Positions 20,690-33,660 of a stretch of DNA of 64,000 nucleotides are shown here, one piece after another. The stretch's first letter is position 1. Each line of letters opens with the position of its first letter. The notes beneath the pieces were generated by a model. That model was not told where the DNA came from and searched no databases. It worked only from the letters and a program-made list of their open reading frames with translations. This DNA comes from Dasyornis broadbenti. Its lineage: Eukaryota; Chordata; Aves; Passeriformes; Dasyornithidae. The position numbers and the translations under genes were made by a program. Location of the stretch: the NCBI GenBank assembly GCA_013397935.1, contig VZRN01003450.1, positions 1,125 to 65,124 of the forward strand, given 5' to 3'.

Positions 20690-20995
20690 TGGTCAGGCTT
20701 GACCAGATGAGACTGGGACGCACCTTGGCATCACTTCAATGCAGGTTTTTGGCCAGCAGCAAGTCGGTCCTTGCCCTGAACTCTGCCCTGGAAGCAGCAG
20801 AGGGAGTGAGGTCGGATCCGGCTGCTGAAATTCCAACATTTTTCCACCAGAGAGCAGGCGCCACAAAGGAAAAACCGAGCGGTGAATATGCAAGTCACGG
20901 TAAGGAGCGGCGGGGCTGGACCGGGAACGCCCGGGCTCAGCAGCGTCCCGGGTCCGGCTAGGGAAGGGACAATCCCCCGGAGAGAGGCAGGTTGC
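20690..20995. promoter_or_regulatory. GC-rich element with CTCF-like motifs; candidate HS5-1-type enhancer
   Basis: A compact GC- and CpG-richer island in AT-rich, gene-free DNA. Two CTCF-like cores lie on the plus strand: CCACCAGAGAGCAGG at 20844-20858 (one mismatch to the usual core) and GCAGCAGAGGGAG at 20794-20806 (weaker). CpG-rich sequence follows at 20875-20970. It lies about 33 kb past the alpha terminal exon and before the first array gene. In mammals the HS5-1 enhancer lies about 30 kb past that exon, and its CTCF sites face against those of the promoters. The orientation here fits that pattern. This is inference from position, composition and motifs. I found no clear REST/NRSF site. 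Confidence 0.4.
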
Positions 20996-21000
20996 TTTAT

Positions 21001-21006
21001 TATCTA

Positions 21007-21052
<46 letters not shown>

Positions 21053-21142
21053 CATCTCTATTCATTTATACATCTACCTACCAATCCGTTCGTCCATTTA
21101 GTTATCTACCTACCTATCCGTTCATTTGTTATCCATCCATCA
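21001..21142. repeat. Tetranucleotide microsatellite (TCTG)n(TCTA)n with degenerate tail
   Basis: A near-perfect (TCTG) run followed by (TCTA) fills 21001-21053. Degenerate TATC/TACC/CATC units continue to about 21142. It starts directly next to the GC-rich element at 20690-20995. Confidence 0.95.
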
Positions 21143-24100
21143 GCATCCTTGTCCACAGGATCTGGGTTCTGTTGTGCTGCTCACTGCACTGGGGAAAGGA
21201 GCACACACTCAGATCCAGGGAAACAATTTCAGATCGAGGGACTCGGACTCAAAGCAAGAGGCTGGAGAGAAGGGGGAGATATGAGGTCATTAGGGAAGCA
21301 GTAGATTGTGAGGGGGGGATCCAGAATCCTGGACTGTGCAGGGTTTGGGAGGGGATATAGGTCATGGAGCAAGCACGGGGATCAGTTTATCCCCTGGGGT
21401 CCCTGACACTGGCTTTCTGCCCTTGTCACTGAACAAAAATGAAATTGCAGCAGTATCGAGCAGTGTGCTGGTTTCTCCCAGCACTGGGACTACAGGGCAA
21501 GTGAGGACAGCAGCCAGCTTAAACCCTGGGAATCTGGGATTGTTGTAGGAGACACCAGCAGCTAAATAATCTCCTAACTTGCTTCCCTGACAAGCCAGAG
21601 TCTCTAATGCAGAAAGTACTTATACCATTTAAAACATGCTTAAAGAATTGTGTCCACATTCATTACTACATGCTCGTCTTCTGTGTTAAGCTTTACAGAA
21701 TACAAAGAAAGGGGATAGAAGCACCTCTTTAGTGAGGCAGTTTTCAGGACTACATATACAAAATATTTCTCCTCACACACCTTAAAGTAAAATTCCCAGG
21801 TTTGTTCATAACTGATTTAGTGATTTAAAATAGCTTTCAAGAAGCAAGCATATCCTGCAGTACTGTAAATCTCCCATTTAAATCCCTAAGGTATAAGCAA
21901 AATAGCTGGTGTCCTTTTTTTCTTCTTCTAAAAATGATACCTAAAGAAGATATCACCTCTGGATATCTGATGATAGGAACTTCAGTGCAGGACTGGAGTG
22001 ATTCTTAGCCTTCCACTCAAAACATGCATTATACTCATTGGCAGGTGGCAGTTAACCACTGAATAAATATCTCTGTGCTTCCTCATTGTTTTCTTTCATC
22101 TACCTCGTTCTATTTCTTGATATATTAGTCAAGGTAGCTAAAGAAAGAAACACCCAAAAAAAAGCCCCCAAACTCAGTACAAAGTCATAGGTGATTCTGA
22201 GAGAGGTTAAGAATTACTATGTACTGCCTGGGTGAATAAGTCCTTTAACTGAACTTTTTAATCCCAAACCCAAGTGAGTATTCCTTTGAACATATGGGGG
22301 GAAAACCTCTGTGCCCAATACATAAACACCTGTCATTCTGAGGGTAAAACTGGGGTATTGAATACAGTGTCAGGAATAGAAAAATGTTCACTACATTTTT
22401 GTTCAGTAGATGGAGTATGAGTTACTTACCATAAAATGCTAAACCAAGTGACTCTCACTTCCTACTAGATGCACATAAAAAGGCATCAGAGAATCTATTT
22501 GACAAAACCTTTAAGCTGAACAAAATAAACCTGGGTTCTTGCCTTATGCATAATCTTCACTTATTTATGCATGTACCTCACAAGCAAAACACGAGAAAAA
22601 TCAAGACAGCTGTTGAACTGCACAGATAATTGAGATCCAGCAACACAAGATATTGCAAAAATTTTCTTAGAGGCAGTCTTGCCTAAAGGCGAGCTACAAT
22701 AGCAACAACAACAACAACTGCAAATCTGATAATACTGTTTTAATTTACGTAGTATTCAAACAATCTGTCTTATGTTGCCTCTGAGAATCTGAGATTTTTA
22801 ACTTGTTTGCTCCCTTCCTTGTCTCAATGATAGCTCAAATGCTTACCAGCTTTGGAACAGTGAGACACAGCTGGGTGAAAACACAGCTTCCACAAGGAAA
22901 TACCCAAACTGTCTCATGATGTTGCAAAGTTAAAAACCGGTGAGGCCTGGTACCAACAATAAGAGGCAGATTGGAGGTATGTGATGAGACTGACATACTT
23001 ATTAAATTTTAAACCAACAACAACAACAAGAAAAAAGAAGTCTTGCTTGTAGTTGATGGGAGTAGAAATTCTGTGAGATAATCACAGAAATCTAGTAATA
23101 CTGGCAGCCTCTGTTCAGCAGCTTCTGATTTACACTGTCTTTAGGAACAGATAAATATTTTAGGAAACAGATACCATCTTCTGAAACATGCTACTGCTTT
23201 CTGCTCTTACACAGAAGCCATCCATCTGTTGTCAACTCAGTAATTTGAAATCTAGTTGTAACATTACCACAATGCACATGCTGTGCATGGCTTATGGGAG
23301 CAGCTACCACGATGCTGGACATAAATTTTTGTCAGAGATACATGACCCCACCACAGAGGTCAATAGCAGTAAGTACAATCCACTTAAAGAATTCCTGAAT
23401 GGAAGATGCATCACGTAATGCAGTCTCCTGCATGTGTTGCAGGATATTTATAAAGCTTCTAAAGCTTTGCAGAGAGCTTTGTTTTGTACTAAGGTAATGG
23501 TTAAGAGTTATAATGAAGAGTTGTCCAGCAGAGAGAACATATTAGCGATGCCAGGCAGATAACAGGCAATGGGTCCTCAAGACAAATAAGAAGGAAATGC
23601 AAGTTATTGTCAGAACTGCTTTTTCAAAGGTAAATCAATCAAACTCCTAAAGCTTCCCCTGGGAATAAACCATTCTGAGCTGACAGCAAATGGTAAAACC
23701 AGAAAACCTTCCCCTGCCCACCCAAGAATAGCATCAAACAAAAGCAATATCCAAGCTGCTGTAAGTACCAATCCACTTGAATACACAAATTAAAAAGACT
23801 TAATAAGGATGGTCAAATCTATTTCTTTCAAAAGCCAAAGCACTGTTCTAACAAAAGATCTTCATGCGTCATTTGAAGTTTCACATCAAATTAGAGGGAG
23901 GGAGAGATGAGAAGAAATCCTTCCTATTGGACAGACATTTGCACTTGCTCTGAAATAAAAATGTGTGAGATCATACACAGTAAAATCAAGCTTGGAAAGT
24001 GATTCTTCTGTCAGTTAATGAAATGGTGAGAGATACTGAGGACATTTCAGAAGGCTACAAGTACTGGTTTCTTGGCCCATTGGAACAAATTCCTAAGTCT

Positions 24101-25328
24101 ATTCTGAAGTTTTATAAATTAACACTACTAATTTCCCCATATGTACATATACACTCTGATGATATATGCTCTAATCAGAACAGAATATATGTCAATATAT
24201 ATGCATAAGATTTTTTAAATGCACTTGTTCAGAGAAACTGGAAATGGTGCTTTTTTTTTTAATGAGATGGTAATTTCCTAAATTCTTAGGACTTAGAAAG
24301 AAACAAAATGTAGATAAACTTTCTTGTTACTTGTGTTATCTGAATGAGTAGAAAAGTTAAGACAATGATCAAATATTTTAAAAAGTGTTATAGAAGTATG
24401 TCAGTTTAAATGTGATATTTTTGTGATGGGGCACAAAATGATCATCATTCTTTGGAAAAATACGCATGAAAGCGATAAGAAAGCCATGCTGGAAAGATTG
24501 AGTATTGCACAGGAAAATCACCCCATATTGTGGGTTCTTTCCTTTTGTGCTCCATGGAATGTTTATTTGTAATTTTTAATTATTCAGGAGGTGGCTGCGT
24601 CAATGCTGAGATCACTCTGACCTTGTCTCTATTGCTCTTGTCCTGCCAGTGCCTTAGAGATTTCCTAGCTCTTGTCATGGATCCCCCTAATCCCTACTCA
24701 GAGATCCAGCAACAAATTTGCCATTGCTCTGCTTCTGCCTTTCTACCAGAGCTAGGAGATTCTCTGTTTCAAGTATCATGGAATTGCATCACCACAATCA
24801 GATTTCTAAAGGAGATGCTGCATAGAAATCCTGCCAGGAGGCTCAGCAGTTTGGTCCTTACCCTGCTTCCTAGAGGGTCCCATATCAGTGCTTATTCCCT
24901 GTGGATGCTGCCAGGTCAGCAGAAGGGCAGGGACAGCTTGGTGGAAGCTGGGAGATACGGTCTCCAATGGAATGGCAATTTCAACTTGTCCTGTTAGGCA
25001 TGCCAAGACAGTGACCTGGATCTCCAAGGCACCACTGAGGCATAATTACAGAGCGAGCACATTGAATAACACTCAGTGCTTAAATAGAAGTCCCTCATGC
25101 TATTCAAGGTGAAATCCAGCATGATGTACCTCGTGTGCATACACACAGCATATAGGAGACCTGGCATTGTCTTCAGTGCCAGAAGGACATAGGTCTCCAG
25201 TAGAGGATCTTCCAGTCCTCTGTGGACATTCCAGCTACTGTTATGTATGGTACAGACTGTCAACCAGCAGGTAAATTGTCATAATTAAGCAGATCAGATT
25301 AATAAATCTGTTTATTTAGTTATTATCT
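21143..25328. other. Non-coding interval; no gene seen
   Basis: AT-rich DNA with short CAA runs near 22701-22718 and 23013-23028. One frame at 24530-24997 (155 codons, plus strand) shows no recognisable domain, and its composition does not differ from its surroundings. Confidence 0.4.
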
Positions 25329-25470
25329 GGATGCCCCATCCCTGGAAGTGTTAAGGGCCAGGTTGGATGGAACTCTGGTCAACCTGGTCTGGTGGAAGGT
25401 GTCCCCAGAGGGGTTGGAACGAGATGTTCTTTAAGGTCTCTTCAAACCCAGGCCATTCCATGATTTCCAA
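25329..25470 (+). mobile_element. CR1 LINE fragment (3' end)
   Basis: It contains ATGCCCCATCCCTGGAAGTG, GGGCCAGGTTGGATGGAACT, GGTGGAAGGTGTCCCCAGAG, GGGGTTGGAACGAGATG and the end GGCCATTCCATGATTTCC. It is strongly 5'-truncated. Confidence 0.9.
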
Positions 25471-28400
25471 AACACAGCTATTGGATGTGGACACAAAGGC
25501 AAACGTCACAAGCAAGTGTCACAAGCAAGGGGAAGGAAGTGCTTTCAGCCATCAGGAAGCAGAAACAAACAAGACAACCCCTAATTCCTACTGTATCCTC
25601 TCTTATTTACCACTTTGTTTTAGATATTCCTCTCATTGTGTGGCAACAGCTTAAACTCATCACAAGCCTAATGAGGAGAGTGCAGTTTAATGGAAAGCAG
25701 ATTATGTCAAAGAGATTTGCTATCTTTCTCTGACAAGATTACAAATAGGAATGATAACAGAGACTGTATTGCTGATATAATATAATCAGACTTTTTTAGA
25801 CTTCTGGCTTTGTGCCAAAAATATTCAGATAAAAAAACTAAAAACAAGAGCACCATGAAAAATCAGAATGGCACGTACTAAATCCAATTGAATTTGTCAA
25901 GTTGATAGTCTCAGTGCAATTAATGTGGATGCATCAAATAATTGCAATGAGACTCATAATGGCCTCTAAATACTGTCCTATTATAAACCTATAATCTTAT
26001 TTTACTATGATACAGAGACATAATGATAGTGTAAACATGCATTTGTTCCTGGAAAGTTTTCATATTATATAAGCATTGAGATGTGATAAACAAGAATGCC
26101 CGTGAGCAGATCACAGAGCTGTGAAATGCTTGGCATGGTACACCAAAGCATTTTTAATACAATAAATCCCAATATTTTTCCTGCAGGAACAAAGAGTCAT
26201 ATGCAGAGACTTGGCTCTTGACAGAGCTTCAGAAACCAGTGGCTCTGGACAGACTGAAAATTTCTGTAGGCAACCTCTTGAACACCACTGCGAAGGATGA
26301 CAGGATACATGATAACAGAAGAGCACTGAGGCAAAAATCAGCATTTCTTTGTAACTATTGTGACTCAGCCTCCATACGCGCCCTTGAAAATTGTCACTGG
26401 TTCACAAGGGAACAGGGAGAGTGATAACTGGTCTGGAGAACAGGACACAGAGACCTAAAGAATACAGCCCCCAACTTACCATTGGGAACTTACAGGTGGT
26501 TTGGTCAGAATCTGATGAACAGAAATCTATTAGATGGCACTTTAACTCAGCAAGGACATCTGACACACGCCTGTTGTTACAGCAGTTTAAAGAAGGGAAA
26601 ACAGGGAGTTAAACACAATTTCCAACAGCAAAAGGACGTGGCCAAGGCATATGCTGTCTTCCCTCTCATGTGATACATTTAAATCAATAGGTAGGGTCTT
26701 TCTCAAGGTGGTTCACAGTTCTATCATGACTCAGTGCTCTTGTTGCAGAAGTGCATGTGAATATGCACAGAGTAGATTAGATGGTCAAAAAATACATCCT
26801 GTATCTGTGAAATACATCCATTGGATCTAACGTGCTCCAGGTCAAATATGGCTTCTGTATTTAGCCTCTCCGCATTTGATTCCCAAATTCCACATAATTG
26901 TTAACTTTCAAAAACCATCTAATCTTTTAATTAATGCTCAGATTCCCCAGAAAATACATTTTTAAGTGATAGAATTAATCAAATTCAGCTTTTACTTTGC
27001 TTTGTGCCCCTAGTAGAGATAAACAACTGGAGATTTTCTCACAAGTTACTGGAATAGCAAAGATTAGAAAATGTTCAGATTTCATACCTTTGGAAACACA
27101 GAGAAGTCCCTTTCATTCTGCTCAAGACATATGTGAGCATCAGATGCTGCTTCCTGTGAGTCCATTTCCCAGAGGATTCTTTCAAATGACAGCCTGATCT
27201 CTGTGCGACCCCTCAGGGACTGCAAACACCTCTATTGAGTAGAATAAGCTGGTGCGGTTTTCTTTTTATTTTGTTTTTCATTTTGAAAATGCTACTTTTC
27301 AATTCCAATTGTTTTCTAAAAAGTAGATATAACTATATCTGATTATCTAGCTACTAGTTCTGCTATTTTTCTCCTTTGAGATCTGTAGAACCATCTCTGC
27401 TCTGCCTTTTCAGTATCACAGATATGAACTGAAGTGTTAACAAAGATGCATCTGCAGGGCCAGATGTTGGCCTTAGCAATGGCTGTACCCAGCTCCTTTC
27501 CCCTCTGCCATTGTATATTCTGAAATTATGATCTTTAAGAAGATAAAAATCTATGGGATGTGTTATATATTATCTTACTCTGGCACCTATCCATCAGACA
27601 GTACAGTCTGACTTTAACCAGAAATGGTGTTTCCTGGCAAGAGAAAACACACTTCTTGGTTATATTAGGAATAGACTTGATTTGTGTTCAGACAGTAAAA
27701 TGGGATTCTTAAATCCTGCATTTACACCCTGGAAGAATCCATCTTAAAAATCTATACTGTAACAGTTCCTCTGTTTCTGAAAAGGCAAAAGTACAACACA
27801 GTGAGTGCTTCACTGTTCCAGTGTGGCCTGATAGAATCTAATAACATAAATTAATTATATTTGCAGATGAAATGTTCCAGAAGGTGTGAAAGAGCAGAAA
27901 ATGAAGGTAGCAGACCTTTGGATATGAACCTGGAATAGAAAATGTCTCAGGCAGAATCCCTGTTTGAGAAATCCCCAGAGTGGTTCAAGAGGAGACTGTG
28001 AGGCAAAACCAGCATCCCTCAGGAAATACTTCCTTACACAAAGCTTTTGAAGTCACATTTATTGAGCTAAAAGCCACTCCGAGATGTGATAACTTAGAAT
28101 GGGGGAAACATATCACTAAAAACAGACACACTTCAAATGTTGTTAGTTTTTATTTGTAATTTCAGCTCTTTGTCCAAATGGCAGTATTTTGTGTTTGTAC
28201 CTACATAGCTCTTCATGTCATCAGATCCAGAATAGGATTTTTGAGTAAATTCTGCTGTAACATAACTACTTCTGCTAATAATGACTGGTTTTCCAGTCCA
28301 AAGGAAATGCAAATTATTATTACATGATTTCAGTGTAATATAAAATTCAGGTATTTATTTCTAGTTTAGACAACACAATTATTTATTGTGCCATCTCTGT

Positions 28401-30625
28401 AAATATTGAGTTTAGAAAGCATTCTGATTATCTCTGAAATAATATATTAACATTACATAATATGTTATTATCTACTTATCTCTGAAATATCCTGGAAAAC
28501 CGCATGTCCTCTGGGCTGTCATCACGGTTTTAGCTGCTGTAATCTAAGGTAAAAGGTAATGTACTCTGCAAGTCACTTGTGTATTTTGGCAATTTTTTTA
28601 CATCAATGCTTGCTACTTTGTTTGTCTTTAAGCCATCTACTCTAAATGAAAAATACAAAAGCTTCAGATGCAGGAGCACCTCTGTACTCTGGTACAATGC
28701 TTTTCCAGAAAACTTCCTATTTTCTAAACAGCAGTTATGAAGCTTTTGTTATACTTTTAATTAACTCCAGGTCCTAGGTTCATGTGTAATTCCAACTGAT
28801 TTGTATTCTCTCTATTTCTGTAATATCCGGATGGCCACATCACACAGGAGAGCTCAAACGCAACATGTTCATAAACTTAGCCAGACCAAAGAAACATTAT
28901 CAGCTGATGAAAGTCTTGAAGGAAATTAAATGTGAGGCAAGAGAGTTTAAAATGTATAGCTTAGGGAGAAAGAGATGAGACAGTGAGATATAAGTCTACA
29001 AAAATCTAAAGTGTGCCAACACTGAAGCAAGAAGCAGCAGAGGCAGAGGGGTACAGAACTAAGCACGTGCACGAAGTGGCTTAGAGGAAGATGTACAATG
29101 CATGCTAAGGAACTATTGGGGTTTATTTACATATAGATCCCTGCAAGTCCAAACATGATCTCCATATAAAAGCACATTCTAAAATTGATTATAGCACTTT
29201 TTTGTAAATATTCTGGAGTGAAACAGAGACCATGAAAGAAAACAATTAGTCTTCTTGACCTACTTGATCATTTGCCTTCTAATACCTTTTCTCTAGCTAT
29301 GTTACATTTGAAAAATATTAAATTTACAGGGAAACGCCTAAAGTTCAAGAGGAGTTGCTGTATTTACTGAAACAAAGAAGCATACCTAATATTAAAATTC
29401 TAGGTTTAAATTTATCCAGCTGCACAAAGAGAAGGAAAGGCATGAGTAAAAATTATGGAATTTTATCTCTGCCTTATAGTTGTACCTTGTATTATATGTC
29501 TCTTGTGAAATTATCATCATTATGCAAAGGAAGTTTGTGACCACCTTGTTTTTATCATCAGCAAGCCTATAGTAGTTTTGAACAAGTTTGTTTTTGATCA
29601 GGCTGCATATGGTTTTGACAAGGAGCACATGGCCCGTGACTGTTCAGAAATAACCACGATATCAGCATAACTGGCAAGAGCATTTCAGCCACGTGAGAAA
29701 CAAGAACACCCATGGGAAATACTGAAAAACTGAATCATTAAAGAAAGCCACTTTTCCCAGGAACAGCTGTTATTATTTTAGAAAACAAAACTTGCTGAAG
29801 GGAACTGGAATCTTGCCAGATCTGGTACTTGAAAAGAAAGGGCAAAAGAAGATAATAAAAGAAAAAATTAGAGCATTTGAAGATTAAGCAACTATGCAAA
29901 ATGAGAAAAGCTCCTTTGCAGCATCCTAAGGCAAGTATCAAAAATTGGGCCAATATTAGCATATGTATTCAGCACACTTCTGGAAGCAAGGACGTGTTTA
30001 GAAAGATTCATGTGTAATACCTGTCTTTTGTACTAAGGAAAATACAACACTAAAAAAATGCAGAAAGGGTATCAGAGGACACCATTAAGCCGAGATGGAG
30101 CAGGCCAGCTGGACTGTTATGATTTAATTAAGAAGAGTTTGACTCAGTGGGATTCACACATGGGAGATTATTCCTATCAAATCTGACAGAATTTTTCACA
30201 GTGGTAACATATCACAGAGGGAAGCTGTGGACATAAACCCAATTTGACACTGTACTGCACACTGTTAAATTAGAAAGTTAATGATTAGGGTATATACAGC
30301 ATGAAAAGCTTGCAAAAGGAAAGAGCGCTGACTTTGAAGTCTAATACATGAACTGAAAAGATACAGTGTAGACCACATTTTAATTCATTCAGCTTCACCA
30401 AATTACATGTATCAGCCTACTCCTAATATCTTTTGGTCAACTAACCACAGAGGCATAATACAGTACTTCCAGCAAAACATGAATTTCCGTCTTCTGCCTA
30501 AAAATGCATAAATTGTGTATTATCTAAATGTGACCAATTCTTTTTTTGATTCCAGTCTTGTCTTTTCTTCCTGGGAGCTCCCTGTCAAGCACCTTTATTA
30601 TGAACCAGTTTTCCTACAATTCACA
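25471..30625. other. Non-coding interval; no gene seen
   Basis: Low-GC sequence throughout, with no CR1 copy, tandem array or coding sequence that I can support. Frames are short and randomly placed. Confidence 0.4.
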
Positions 30626-32086
30626 GAGCCAAAGAATTATTGAGGTTAGAAAGGACCCTCTGGAGATTGCCACCACGTCACACCCACTCCCCTCACCCCC
30701 AGATACCGGGTAAGTTAAAGCAGGTTGCTCAGGCTCCCAGCCACTTGAGTTTTGAATGCATCCAGGAATGGAGACCCTGCAATGTCTCTTGGTGACAAGT
30801 GGTCAACTACCATTACAGCATAAAAGCTTTTTCCTTATGTTTACACCTGAATTTAATGTATTTCCATTCTTGCCTATTGTCCCATTGGAACGCCTGTTTG
30901 CTTTACTCCTATTTACTACCCTCCCAGCAATTTGATTGATTTTTAGTTCCACCCCCTCCCTGATTCTTCTCTTCTCTAGGATAAGCTCTGCCAGCACTCT
31001 GAGCATCTCCTTTTAATGCTAACTGGTCTCCAGTAGAACTTCCTACCTCTAGTCACAATCCTTTATGTCTGGCAGTTTACCTCATTTCAGTTCGCTTCAG
31101 TATCCACATATCTAGGCCATAATCCATCCATTTGTCTGGAGGAATGTTACAGGACTAAGCACTGAAAGCCTTAGTAGAGTCAGGGTAAACAAAATCCACT
31201 GTTCTTCCTTCATCCAGTGGTCTTGTCAATCTCATTGTAGAAAGACATGAGGTTGACGAAACATGATTTCCACTTCATAAAGCCGTGCTCACTACTCCCA
31301 ATCACTTGTCCTTCACATGCTTCAAAACGGTTTACAGGTTTATTTGCTTTACATCCTTCCAGGGACTGAGGTGAATCTTACAAACTCAGGTTCTGTACCA
31401 TCCTCCTTCTTACCACCTTGCTCTTTGTCACCATCTCCTTCATGTCATTCAGCAGTGGACCCTCAGTTTACTCTTCCTCTTGCTGCCAATATAAATCGCC
31501 TTTCCCACCCTTCATTACATTCAACTCCAGCTGAGCTTTGGCTTTCTTGTCCTGTACTTACATGCATATTGAACAGCTTCTCTGTATTCCTGTGGGGTCA
31601 CTTGTCCCTTCTTTCTGTACACTTATTTTTTGTATTAGAGTTCAGCCATGAGCTCCTTGATCATCCATGCAGGCTTTCTGTCACTCTCATCTGGTTTTCT
31701 GTATATTCTTTAGCTTGGAGAAGGTAAAACTTTGAAATCACCTGAACTCTTCTCCAGAACCGTCTTCTACATGGTTCTTTCAGCAGCTCCTGAACAGGCC
31801 AAAGCCTATTCTGCTGAAACCTAGGACCATACTCTGGGGTTCAGAGGCTGCTATCTGCCCAATTCCCTCCTCCCAGAACCCTTACCTCCATTGCATAATC
31901 CCTAAATCCAAGGCTGACCCAGCCTTCACACTCCAGACCAGTTTTTCTTGTCTGTAAACATCAGGTCCAGCAAAGAACTTTCTCTCCTCGATCCCTCAAT
32001 CACCTATATCAGGGAGCTGCTATTAGTGCACTCCAGAAACTTCTTGGCATGGTTGTGTCCCACTCTGTTGCTCTTGCAGCAAATAT
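30626..32086 (-). mobile_element. Long CR1 LINE copy, inverted, diverged
   Basis: The minus strand carries a CR1 element longer than the other copies here. Read on the plus strand it begins with the reversed tail (AGAATTATTGAGGTTAGAAA). It continues with blocks typical of avian CR1 3' regions, such as CCGTGCTCACTACTCCCAAT, CTTCCAGGGACTGAGGTGA, TCATCCATGCAGGCTTTCTG and AGTGCACTCCAGAAACTTC. The middle (about 31.4-31.6 kb) is less recognisable. I see no intact reverse transcriptase frame. Confidence 0.75.
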
Positions 32087-32300
32087 CACAGAATGGTTTG
32101 GTTTGGAAGGGACCATGGGTAAGGACACCTTCCACTAGACCAGGTTACTCAGAGACCCATTCAATCTGGTCTTGAACACTCCCAGGGATGAGGAGTCCAC
32201 AGCCTCTCTGGGCAACCTGTGAGTGTCTTACTCTCCTTACAGCAAAGAATTTCCTCCTAATATCTAATCCAAAGCCAGCCCTTCTTCAGCCAACAAAAAG
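32087..32300 (-). mobile_element. CR1 LINE fragment, adjoining the longer copy
   Basis: A reversed CR1 3' end: TCACAGAATGGTTTGGTTTG, GGACACCTTCCACTAGACCA, then ACAGCCTCTCTGGGCAACCT. It starts exactly where recognisable sequence of the preceding CR1 copy stops, in the same orientation. It is therefore either a later insertion into that copy or a second element beside it. Confidence 0.85.
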
Positions 32301-33182
32301 CCTTTTTTTACCCTTATAAAGCTGCTGTATGGCCCAGAAGGGAAATTAGCCAGAAGATGCCTTTATTTTTTCTCATGGTTACTATGCCAGAGCTTAACAG
32401 GTGGGAGCACACCCTACTTCAGTTGAATGCAAGGTCCAAATTACAACCTAAAAGGCTGCTAATTTTCTTATACAACCCCCTGGTGGATTGTATTAGCTGA
32501 GGCTGTTGTACTACCCAGAAAGTAGTTTTAGAACAATTTGAGGTCATTACTTGTTGAAAAAATTTAATTAATGTTCCTCAGCTCCCTACTCGGCTAAGAA
32601 TGAAAAGTTTGGTGATTTTGGCCCTGAAATTGCACTTAGCTAACGCTGAAGTTATTTGTGCAAGTCCACAATGTTTCTAGACAAAAGTTTAAGTCAGTCT
32701 AGATAATATCAAAAAAATAACAAAGCATGGTAAAGTTAAAGAATGACTCATTTATTTTACCAACAGTAATGTTTGCAGAAATGTAATCTGTTACAAAGAT
32801 CACTCTAAAATAGCCTAATATTTGGGAGGAAATTAAATGCAGGCTTTGACAGTTATCTGTTCTGAAGATCAGAGCTGGGGCCACACATATTGATTCTCTG
32901 TAATAACATTCTGAGTTCAGCTTGCAGACGCTCAGAACTCTCAGTTTGGCAGCAAGAAAGCAACACATTCATCTCTGTCAGGCTGATACTGTGGTTATTT
33001 CATAGAAAAAAAAAGAAGTAAGCTTCTTGGTAATAAAATGTAATAAAGTATCTAAGTTAAGTAATGTCTGAAAAGTTGAGTCCTGTGTTTTCATATGCAT
33101 TGTAATACATTTTATAACCCACACTCTGGTATGGCATTTAGTTACATCCTTTGCAGCACACATGTATGAAAGGTGCATCACA
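32301..33182. other. Non-coding interval between CR1 copies; no gene seen
   Basis: AT-rich DNA with no recognisable repeat or coding feature. Confidence 0.4.
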
Positions 33183-33660
33183 TCCCTGCATCATAGAATC
33201 CCCTGAGTTGTAAAGGACCCACCAGGATCGTTGAAGTCCAGCTCCTGCTTTGTACAGACACCCCAACAATCCCACCCTGTGCCTGGGAGCGCTGTCCAAA
33301 TACTTCTGGCAGCCTTGGGGCTGTGACCATTCCCTGGGGAGCCTGTTCAATGTCCAACAACCATGTGGAGGAAGAACCTTTTCCTGATATCCAATCTAAA
33401 CCTCCCCTGACGCGGCTTCAGCTATTCTCTGTGACCTGTCCCTGGCCACAGAGAGCAGAGATTGGAGCTGCTCCTCATGAGAAAGTTGCAGACCTTGGTG
33501 AGGTCTGATTTCAGTCTCCTCTTTTCCAGCTGAACAAGCCAGGTGCCCTGAGCTGCAGCTCCTATGGCCTCCCCTTTAGGCCCTTCACCATCTTTGTACC
33601 CCAACTAACAGTTTTTTATAGGCTTGTAATAACTTTAGATCCCTCCTCTACAGTGGCACC
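33183..33660 (-). mobile_element. CR1 LINE fragment, inverted
   Basis: Plus-strand sequence begins ATCATAGAATCCCCTGAGTT and continues through the reversed CR1 blocks CCTGGGGAGCCTGTTCAATG and CCTGATATCCAATCTAAACC to CCTCTTTTCCAGCTGAACA. It belongs to a subfamily with a GTAAAGGACCCACCAG-like tail, unlike most other copies here. Confidence 0.85.

Noticed and set aside
21143..21190. REST/NRSF-like site near the GC-rich element
   Set aside because: A TGTCCACAGG...CTGGG stretch resembles the motif, but the half-sites are out of register by a base and several key positions mismatch.
20882..21304. 140-codon open frame with an apparent donor (GTAAGG) after Met-Gln-Val-Thr
   Set aside because: Most of the frame is the tetranucleotide microsatellite. 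A first exon cannot be supported without a second exon or a transcript.
24530..24997. 155-codon plus-strand open frame
   Set aside because: No recognisable domain, no splice context and AT-rich surroundings; consistent with chance.
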